Assembly (NCBI GenBank): GCA_944474755.1
Contig: OX104112.1
Coordinates: 18,998,273 to 19,062,272, forward strand
Length of the DNA stretch: 64,000 nucleotides
Source: Limnoperna fortunei
Taxonomy: Eukaryota; Mollusca; Bivalvia; Mytilida; Modiolidae
Direction of reading: 5' to 3'
Positions 52,427 through 60,424 of this stretch are shown piece by piece. A program made the translations under genes and the position numbers. The notes under the pieces are model-generated. The model ran no database searches. It saw nothing but the letters and a program-made list of their open reading frames with translations, and was not told where the DNA came from. Each line of letters starts with the position of its first letter. Position 1 is the first letter of the stretch.

Positions 52427-52556
52427 TTTCTTAAATTTTCCAATTACAACTACACAAATTTACATTATTGTGTGTTTATAAAGAACATGAACTTTAATAC
52501 GTCATGAATCAGGAGGGGAATACTCTAGATTTTTTTTCTAGGCGTTGTATAAACAA
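52427..52556 (-). promoter_or_regulatory. promoter region of LRR gene 2
   Basis: Has the same elements as gene 1 in the same order: TTTATACAACGCC block, the perfect 27 bp element at 52500-52526 (core GGAGGGGAATACTCT on the plus strand), a better TATA box (TTTATAAA, about 52474-52481), and the conserved leader before the ATG. This element is the longest exact match between the two upstream regions, whose surroundings have diverged. Confidence 0.65.
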
Positions 52557-52823
52557 AGGCCGTGAACATAAACTGGTTTCAGTTTTCAATTATAATTATT
52601 TCTGCAATATGTGGGTGTAGAAGGTCGAAATCTATCAATAAGACTTAAAACATCTAGTAAGTATCGAGATTTATATTTTTCGTTTAAGGTACTAAATGAA
52701 AGGTTGCTATTGCAAAATGTTTTGCATTGAAATGTGTTTTATTTTTAACAGACTTCAGACAAAAAATTGTCAGTTATATTTTATCAATGTTTATAACAAC
52801 TAATCATTCGATAAAATTAATAT

Positions 52824-52980
52824 AGGATTAAACACCGTTTTCAATGGATTTATCGGTATATCAACAAGACCAACTCACTAACAAACAAATAAAAGTCCGA
52901 AGGACTTTTATGATATGTTTGTGAGTGAGTTGGTCTTGTTGATATACCGATAAATCCATTGAAAACGGTGTTTAATCCTT
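52824..52980. mobile_element. near-perfect 157 bp palindrome (fold-back MITE)
   Basis: The two halves are reverse complements almost end to end around a 3 nt loop in AAGTCC-GAA-GGACTT. The outer ends are GGATTAAACACCGTTTTCAA and its complement, which match exactly for over 60 bp. Near the centre the arms differ by a 3 bp indel and one or two substitutions. No coding content. The high identity of the arms points to a recent insertion or active arm homogenisation. A/T-rich flanks (ATATA on the left, TTATA on the right) do not give a clear target duplication. Confidence 0.92.
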
Positions 52981-53265
52981 ATAATTCTTTAAAATTGCAT
53001 TAAGAAATTAATTTATCTAACGTGTTTCTCAATTTCATATTTCTTGTGTATTTGGTAGCGGGATTGACTAAACGTATGAATATTTTGTTTAGTTTTAAAC
53101 GTATGAATATTTCCATAAACCATTTTCTGATTTTAATAAACACAATTTTTAGTTTTACATCAATCTGTAACCTTATTTTCTGTATCGAACACAAGGAAAT
53201 TTAACAAATCATAAATGATATTTCATCAAACAAATAATTTGTTAGTTGATCGCTACTTTCGATAT

Positions 53266-53410
53266 TGAAAGCCGCCATCTTTGTTTACATTGGTTACGCT
53301 AAAAATAGTTCGGTCAACGTCGTTTATCCTAAAATAAATGGAGTCAACTTCATTTATCAAAAAATATATTTCGTTCAAAACCTCAACCGGAAGTAATATA
53401 GACCAATCAA
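53266..53410. promoter_or_regulatory. cluster of promoter-type motifs (YY1, ETS, CCAAT)
   Basis: GCCGCCATCTT at 53271-53281 (reverse of the YY1 consensus AAGATGGCGGC), ACCGGAAGT at 53386-53394 (ETS/GABP consensus) and ACCAATCA just after it. These are typical of a housekeeping promoter, but no exon follows within reach on either strand. The two GTCAAC(G/T)TC(G/A)TTTATC phrases between them suggest that the block may instead be a repeat. Low confidence. Confidence 0.3.
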
Positions 53411-53900
53411 ATAAACGTATTTCTAAATATGCAAATCATATTAGAATTATTCGATTGTAAATGATTTTAATTGAAGTGTAAGAAAAAGATTTTTTGATTT
53501 TGATGTTATTCGGTTTTTTGTGTTTATCTATTAAGAAAAGCAAGACAATGTTTTTTGCTACTAGAAGAAATGCTTTCTTTCGACTAAATTGTTAAAAGTT
53601 ATTTCTTTTAAATCAATCATCATATGGTTCTCAATTTCTATTTTATCATCATAAACATATTTGTCTTATAATTAGGCCCTAAAGTGCTACTTTATATCGT
53701 ATTTTACAGCAAGCCATTACAGAAACTCTATGATAAAGTATATGTTTGGCCATTTAGCTTTGACGTAAGTCATATGTTGTTAGTTGTAAAATATGTAACC
53801 ACAAGAAGCAAAAAATACCCTTGTTATAACTTTTTTTATTAATGGAGGAAATGACATGTCCTGAATTCACGTAAAAATGTGACACATTAACAACTACTAT

Positions 53901-54975
53901 AGAAATTCAAGTTCGTTCCATGTACAGGTTGACAAATGTTGGGAAAACACCGAAAAACATTAAATATACATTTATCATGTCACGTGGTATGATCACAATA
54001 ACTTTGTTATAAACATAAGAGTACAATTGTATGTATTAGATAAATCTGTGACGGATTAGTGCAGAAACCATATATGAACAGCGGTGATTACCCTTAGGGA
54101 AATTTATTTCTTCGATCTGGTGTGTATGTCGTTATACCCGTCATAAAACATATATATCTCATAAAATTGGCCAGATGTCACTATTAAATACAACAGTATT
54201 TTTCATAGATTTTTATGTGTCCTATAAATTTTTCACTTTTCATTAAGGCTTATTATTTTGGTAGGTTCAATTTAAGATAAAAATAAAAACAATAAACAAC
54301 AACAAAAGGTAAATAAAACAACCAAAAGCTCTGTGTGTATATTAATTCGCGCCGATCTTTTACATTGATATGTACAATATATTGTTAAGGTCAATACTTT
54401 CGGAAATCATAATTATATATTATTCAGTTGCATCTTTATCACCACGATTTTGGTTATATGTATTTAAACACTTTGTAGAAAGTTCCGTTAAAGGCAGAAG
54501 GCACTTAATCAATTAAACTGCAACGTTATATCCAGAAAAGGTTTGAAATTTAAATGATTTTAAGCGTGTACAGTTTCTCTTAGTCTTATATATGGGATTC
54601 GTTGTTCCATATAGCGTTGTTGCAAGCGAGGCAAAAACGAAACAACATTTATCAGGAACAAATCTCAAGGTCAAAATAAAGGTTAAAAAATCAAAATATA
54701 AAATATATCAAGCAATAAATGAAACACTAGCGTTTTTTCTAAAAGTCGCTCGTATGATTTTATACATCTGTAACAACAGTTCATGAAATACTCGAACGGA
54801 ACATCTACGGATATGGGTGTTCCCACTGTTTTTGCTTGTGTTTTACACATTGATTTAGAATAATAAACAGTATGTGAAAAACTAAAATTCCCCACCAATA
54901 AATAAAATTATCTATTGAATTTATTACAGGTGCGTCTCGGCTAGTAAATTTTACGTAAACACGTGCAGACAAATA
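53901..54975. other. gene-free
   Basis: No gene or recognised repeat. Confidence 0.45.
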
Positions 54976-55080
54976 AATGTAACAGTTGACTCTTCACTTA
55001 TAAAAAAATATATGTAACAGTTGACTGTTCACTGATAGAAATATATATGTAACAGTTGACTTTTCACTGATAGAAATATG
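54976..55080. repeat. three-copy tandem repeat, ~35 bp unit
   Basis: ATGTAACAGTTGACT(C/G/T)TTCACT(T/G)AT recurs three times at spacings of 34 and 35 bp. Confidence 0.85.
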
Positions 55081-56600
55081 TATTTATTAATGTTCCTACA
55101 GTACGTAGGTTTAATGTATTTGACGTCACTTCCTATACTTCCTGTGTGGTCAATATACAGAGGCGATGAAATATTAAAATGACTTAATACTATAAACTTC
55201 TATGAATATCCGAATTTATAGACACTGTCGATTCATCCTAAAAATACGTTCTCACTCGTCAGATGCGTGAATGGACGTGATATCTGCATTGATGACAACA
55301 GGCACTAATCTTCAAACGTAAGAAACAAACCTAATGAAATATATTTATATTGGTAAAAAATTACCGTTAAGATTAATATCCAAGTCCTCAATAAAATAAG
55401 TCGGTATATTTTCACATTAACATTATAGCTAGTGACAACTAAGGCAAGGTAAACCATGGAAAGTTTAAGGTTGGAGATTTCTAAGAGGTAACTTATATGA
55501 ACTATCGATTTGATTTTGACAATCGGATTTGTTTTTCTCAATTGACTTTCGTCTTTTGTTGTTCGTTCGGTTTCCTTTGCTATTTTTCTGAGATATTTGA
55601 TACTTTTGTTTCTTAATAGGTAAAAAGTTTGAAAGGTCTTCACTTCTCAATATTAGTGTCGACACGCTTAGCACTTTTTCAAACATGACTTTCTTAAAAT
55701 AATAAAACCTCAGAACGATACAGTGCATTTTACCAAACAAAGTATATATTCGAGCGATTTAAAAAAAATGCGTTAATTTTTCCTACAGTAGACAACTATA
55801 ATTCCACTGATCCTAATTATGCGAACTGATTAAATACCAAAAAACTGACCACACCTTAGCATTCATCCAATCAATCAGTCGTTTCCTAGTGTTTTCATTA
55901 AAATTGCATGAAGGTCCTGAAATTTAGTACGCCATAAACGAGTTTTGTCTATTCAAAAAACATCAAAAAATCTGTTAAACCTAAATAATTAGGCACTCAT
56001 AGTGATCTTATTAAAATCCCAGTTGTGGAGTTAATTCAGTTGAATATCGATTACGAACAGTTGCCACTTTTCCGTTGGGACTTCGGTGATACAGCATAAA
56101 GAATAAAGAGAATCATGGAAAACATAGACAGAGAGTAATGATAACAACGAATCAAACATTACAGGAAAATTTAGAGCTATTTGTGAAACAATAATCATAT
56201 GATACCGCTTACCATTTTACAAAAATGAAATATTGCAGTAACAACTGGATACAATTCTAAATGAGGGTACTATTGCGTCGATTATGGAAGCTGGTGCTAG
56301 TCTCTAACGTTCAATGAATCGAAAAAAAATATATCACAAGACTTCAGATTTTGTTGTGACTTAGCTTCATAATTAACCAACCAAAGATTTTAAATATACA
56401 ATAACTTATTTTTCACTAACGTTTCAAAATTCAAACTGAATCTGTTAGTTAAATGTTTCAAAATTTTTATACCTTTAATAGATCTTTCGTGTTTATATCT
56501 TTAACAGATATATGTAAAGTCTTTTAGCCGTTTGAATGCAAGTAAACAAGAAAGTTCCTCTAATGCACCACTATTATAAATCATGCATGAAATGTTGATC
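55081..56600. other. gene-free
   Basis: Minus-strand frames at 55305-55740 are Lys/Leu-rich text of AT-rich DNA without splice or family signals. Not called. Confidence 0.45.
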
Positions 56601-56769
56601 TTAAAGGTGCATTAGCTGACAGAATAAAAAAAGACATTGCAAAATTGCATGCATTTGAAAAATACTTTCAAAAATAATGAAAATGTCAATTTGTATTTTT
56701 TAAGAAATACACGAAGGAAAGCATTTTCACACTATAACTTTACTTTTTCAACTTCTAATGCACCTTTAA
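56601..56769. mobile_element. 161 bp MITE flanked by TTAA (piggyBac-like)
   Basis: Body 56605-56765 with ends AGGTGCATTAG and CTAATGCACCT. TTAA lies directly outside on both sides (56601-56604 and 56766-56769). A further CTAATGCACC at ~56558-56567 may be the remnant of a second copy. Its ends differ from those of the 2649-2926 element, so it is a separate family. Confidence 0.82.
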
Positions 56770-56802
56770 ATTAGTTATTCAATATAAAGTGTGTTCATAT
56801 CA

Positions 56803-57609
56803 ATTTTGTTCAGATGTGTCCATCATGTCCATAGCTTCTATTGCTTCAAGTAGTTGAATGGCAGAACCAAGATCTTCATCATCAATTTTTGTAGGCTTTG
56901 GGTTTCTAGACTGCACTGAAAGTCTGGAGAAAAAAAGAGGCAATCTGGCTTGGTTGCAGATATTGATCTGGAGAGAACATTTTTTCCCAGTCGCATCTCT
57001 CACACTCTCATGTTCCTTGACACATCAAAGGGATTGGCCTTATTGCCACTGTTGTCCCCTGCAGAGAATATTCCTCGCAGGTAATCTTTCACTTTTTCAT
57101 TAAAACGATCACTCTTTCGGTCTTTCTTCAGAGTCCATCCCATTTCTGATGATGTTTCTCCCTGTTGTAATTGTTGACTTTTTGATACAATAGAGTGTTC
57201 AACAATTGATATGCAGGACTCTTTCCAATTCATCTTCACTAGATCCATAGAGGACACAATTCTGTTATAATATCTGTGATTTCTACACAGAATATGAGCC
57301 TCCAGCTTTGCATATGACTGAAAAACTTTGACGCATCCTTCCTCTACACAGGAAAAGGTATCACTGTTTATATTAAATTGTGGTTCAAACAATGCTTCTG
57401 AAGATAATTCTTCACACTGAACAACATCTGAAGCTTCCTGTTTCTTATGTGAATGAATATTACCTTCTTCACTTGTGGGGATAATAAAGTCATCGAGGAT
57501 GATAAATGCACATGGTGGTGGTGCAGGTGATATTTTTCTTAAATCTTCCTCAGTATGGTGATTACCATTACCAATCTGGAAAGCTTTCCATGATATCACT
57601 TCATCTTCC
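56803..57609 (-). pseudogene. 3' exon of an uncharacterised zinc-finger protein, frame-broken
   Basis: Acceptor TTTTTTACAG precedes 57609. The main frame runs from 57609 to a stop near 57000 (about 200 residues). It has an acidic linker, a CCHH-like finger (FSCVEEGCVKVFQSYAKLEAHILCRNHRYY; quoted as FSCVEEGCVKVF and HILCRNHRY) and a module GWTLKKDRKSDRFNEKVKDY ending NPFDVSRNMRV. That module is familiar from unnamed proteins of bivalves, cnidarians and sponges, and I know no assigned function. The expected continuation (MFSPDQYLQPSQIASFF, then RLSVQSRNPKP up to 56803) is present but in other frames. There is a slip at TGTGAGAGATG/A6 (~56976-57000) and another at T7 (~56937). This may be a decayed gene, or assembly errors, since two slips sit at homopolymers. 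The module fits a DNA-binding or transposon-derived origin; this is inference. Confidence 0.7.
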
Positions 57610-57839
57610 CTGTAAAAAATATACATGTATATAATAAATAATAGTTGTTTCATAGCAAATTAATGTATTCATAATAGCCTGAATCGCTCTCCTGGTCTTC
57701 AGTACTTATTACTGAAGGAATTGTCCCAAAAATTTGACTCTTGTTATACCTAAATTGTAGATTTTGATGTGTTTAATCATATGCAGTGTCAATTGTTCAA
57801 ATATCTTATATAGTTTATTATAGATATTGAGCATAGAAA

Positions 57840-58080
57840 ATAAAAAATTTGAAAAATAAGTCATGAAAAAGGGCAATAACTCCTACATGGTTAGTTGAAT
57901 CTTCAAAATCAATGTTCAACTCAACATGCTTAAGCTGTGAATCAAATTTGAAATCAATTCCTTGAGTAGAAGCCAAGAAATCTGTTATGATAGTTTGTAC
58001 CGGTTGGACGGACAAGGTGGTTGCAATATAGCACACTCTGTTACGAGTGCGGGTATAATTTCCCAAAACTTTTTTTGTTT
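57840..58080. repeat. dispersed molluscan repeat fragment
   Basis: Contains GGGCAATAACTCC, a CAATTCCTTGAGTAGAAGCC block and TTGGACGGACAAGGTGG followed by AGCACACTC, a combination I recall as common in molluscan genomes. A 99-codon minus-strand frame across it is not a gene. Confidence 0.6.
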
Positions 58081-58349
58081 GATTAAAGTATAACTCAGGT
58101 TTGAGCGTGGACACCATTAATTTCTGAAATGGTTATGGTCCATATGATATTATGTACCGGGTAGATATATTTTTTAACAAGTGAAATCAATTTTGAAAAG
58201 CACACATGTACTTTTGATGACAAATTTGCATTTAAACCAAGATTGTACCTTATTTCTATGTTTGATATCTTTGGTAATTTATTATAAAAATTCTCTATGG
58301 AAAATGTTCATCAAGGTGGTGTTCAAATATAACACATTTAAAATTACAT

Positions 58350-58860
58350 TTGTAATATCACTCCCGAGACCTGTGCAATTATATTAAAAACCATATTTAA
58401 CATAAAAAAAACTAGTCCAAGACCTTCCAGATACAATTAAAAACTAAATTAAACATATAAAATCACTCCTGATACATAAGAAATGTAATCAAAAACCATA
58501 ATAAAATAATAAAATCAATCCTGAGACCTTAGCTACTTGTATGCAGTTAAAAACCCTATAACACATACAATTTCACTACGGAGACCTTAGCAATACAATT
58601 AAAAACCATATTTCACATACCAAATCACTCCTGAGACCTTTGCGATACAATTGAAAACCATATTATACCTATAAAATCACTCCTAACACCTTTGCGATAC
58701 AATTAAAAACCATATTAAATATATAAAATCACTCCTGAGACCTTATAAGATGCAATTAACATTAAACCATAGCATACCATAATTCACTTCTTTGACTTAA
58801 CTAAGAGATGCTAAATCAGTCGTGAGACATTACACATGCAATTTAAAACCTCGGAAATGA
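58350..58860. repeat. minisatellite, ~52 bp unit, about 10 decayed copies
   Basis: The unit runs CACTCCTGAGACCTT, GCGATACAATTAAAAACC, ATATTAAACATATAAAATC. Copies start near 58362, 58420, 58464, 58515, 58573, 58627, 58678, 58731, 58787 and 58827. The middle copies are the most alike. It lies in the intron of the uncharacterised gene, between 57609 and 59430. Confidence 0.85.
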
Positions 58861-59265
58861 AAAGTATGTATTTCCAAATATTGTGACATCAAATAATGCA
58901 AGATTGTTTCAGTTTTTGTATCAAATGAAGACAATGTCGGGATATTCAAAGACTTTTGGATAAAACATACATTTTTAAAAGGTTTTAGGAACTAAAATAG
59001 AAAAATTTCATATGTATTTATAAAATTTGATAGTGTTCAAATAAATCATATTTATTTGTAGAACCTGAATATTATAGATGACAAAATAGATGAAGAAAGT
59101 ATTTCATATTGTTTATGTTTATATTTAATTGAAAACATGTTCATGATTTTATTGAATTTATAGTTTTAAATAAATACACTTTATTTGACATTTTAATGTT
59201 CAGGTTATTTGAATTTGATAACAGAATGTATTATTTTCTAATTTTCTATCAGACTATTTTCTTTT

Positions 59266-59370
59266 GCGAATGCTGACGAACGAATGAACCTTTATTTTTA
59301 CCTGTATTGCGCATGCGGACGAACGAACGAACAAACGAATGGATGGACGAACGAACGGAAAACGAATGCA
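59266..59370. repeat. GAAC/GAAT tetranucleotide repeat
   Basis: Interrupted run of GAACGAACGAAC, GAATGGATGGAC and related steps, with a GACGAACGAAT start. Followed by a TTTTACG triplication (ACGTTTTACGTTTTACGTTT). Confidence 0.8.
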
Positions 59371-59429
59371 TAAATGGGAACGTTTTACGTTTTACGTTTC
59401 AGGGGGTGTATTTACTTTAAATATTATAC

Positions 59430-59551
59430 CTGACCCAACTGGAACAAGACACATCTTGGTTGTCCAAATAGCAAAACTCATGAGGCAGTTGATAGACCTT
59501 GTTGGTTTAGCTTTTCCCGAATGACCTGGATACTGACAAGTTTGTTTTGGT
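59430..59551 (-). CDS. probable internal exon of the uncharacterised gene
   Basis: On the minus strand the frame reads CQYPGHSGKAKPTRSINCLM, then SFAIWTTKMCLVPVGSG, and ends at a donor (TCAG then GTATAA) at 59430. The text has a balanced composition, unlike the AT-driven frames around it, and a Cys-x-x-x-x-His / VPVGS pattern that I recall from the N-terminal part of the same family as 56803-57609. The acceptor is uncertain: 59551 (after GGAG, phase 2) or 59532 (after TGTCAG, phase 0). The donor is phase 1 and the 57609 acceptor is phase 2, so at least one more exon must lie between 57609 and 59430. None was recognised. Confidence 0.5.
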
Positions 59552-59698
59552 CTCCAATATATTCCAAGATTAAAATGGTAGGTTGTAGAAAGAGTACTAT
59601 GTTTAGTCTGATTTTGTTGCACTCCTGACACTCCAAATTTCATATATCTTAACATTTTCAGTAGGATATTTGAGAAAGAACAAAATTAATATATAAGC

Positions 59699-60416
59699 TG
59701 TTTAAACAAAATGACCCCAACAGATTATGGTCCTCTAATTTTGTCAAAATAATAAGATATATTATTTCTAAATAGTTAAAAATGTATGTCTAGTTGTGGG
59801 GAACATATCTGCAAAAAATCCTGAAGATATATAAGAAAACAAAAAAGTTATGCCAAAAAAACATGCCAAAATTGTCAGGAGTGCAACACTAAATTGTCAA
59901 ATCTAGGAATATGTGCATAATTCTTTTTTATTGCACAGTTTCATTTGTTAACTAATTGAGAGATATCAAAAGAAAGTATGTTGCATTAAAAAAGTATGAA
60001 AATATTGTTCTGAAAAAACTACCCTGACATGAGTGCAACACAAATTTAAGCAACGTTGAATTTAGTTCTTGGTAGAATTGTTTCCTTTTGTTATCAATAA
60101 TTAAACCAAAATAAAATCATAAATATACCTTTTCTGCATTAGAGCAGTCACAGCAAGATACCCGAAAACTGGTAATCTGATCAGGGACACCAAGTAAAAC
60201 AGAGCATCCTATTTGGTGACCTTTTAAAAAAAGTGTTGCACTCCTGACTATTTTGGAATGGTTTTTTGGCATAAACATTTTTTTGAGATATCTTTAAGAT
60301 TTTTTGCAGTCATGTTCCCACAACTAGACATACATTTTTAACTATTTAGAAATAATATATCTATTAATTTGACAAAATTAGAGGACCATGACATGATGGG
60401 GTCATTTTTTTTAAAC
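59699..60416. mobile_element. pair of ~190 bp inverted repeats (DNA element or inverted MITE copies)
   Basis: The left arm (59699-59893) and the right arm (60231-60416) are reverse complements with about 85-90% identity by eye. Both include ATGACCCCA at the outside, TAGTTAAAAATGTATGTC in the middle and GTCAGGAGTGCAACAC inside. The ~340 bp between them contains the exon candidate 60129-60220. The motif GTTGCACTCCTGAC appears again at 59617 and, diverged, at 60022, both outside the pattern expected of a simple TIR. See findings. Confidence 0.75.
60129..60220 (-). CDS. possible upstream exon of the uncharacterised gene
   Basis: A 92 bp minus-strand segment between an AG after a T/A tract (TTTTAAAAG) and a GT (GAAAAG then GTATATT). 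In one frame it reads HQIGCSVLLGVPDQITSFRV and then SCCDCSNAEK, phase 0 at its end, compatible with the phase-0 acceptor at 59532. Another frame is also open, so coding is not certain. It is included because it is GC-richer than its surroundings and bracketed by usable splice sites. Confidence 0.35.
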
Positions 60417-60424
60417 CGCCCATA

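Larger units (their letters stand above)
46560..53900 (+). repeat. segmental duplication unit C (carries LRR gene 2)
   Basis: Colinear with unit A over its whole length and with B over the first part. The conserved phrase GTCATATGTTGTTAGTTGT (33583-33602 and 53769-53787) and GAAATGACATG(C/T)(A/C)C mark the distal end in A and C. Confidence 0.8.

Noticed and set aside
55305..55740. Two overlapping minus-strand frames of ~100 codons
   Set aside because: Different frames over the same DNA, Lys/Leu/Ile-rich as expected from AT-rich sequence, no domain or splice evidence.
57818..58117. 99-codon minus-strand frame as an exon
   Set aside because: It covers a dispersed repeat with the GGGCAATAACTCC and GGACGGACAAGG motifs.
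58350..58860. CRISPR-like array
   Set aside because: Units of ~52 bp are contiguous and decay along their whole length; there are no constant repeats separated by unique spacers, and the genome is eukaryotic.
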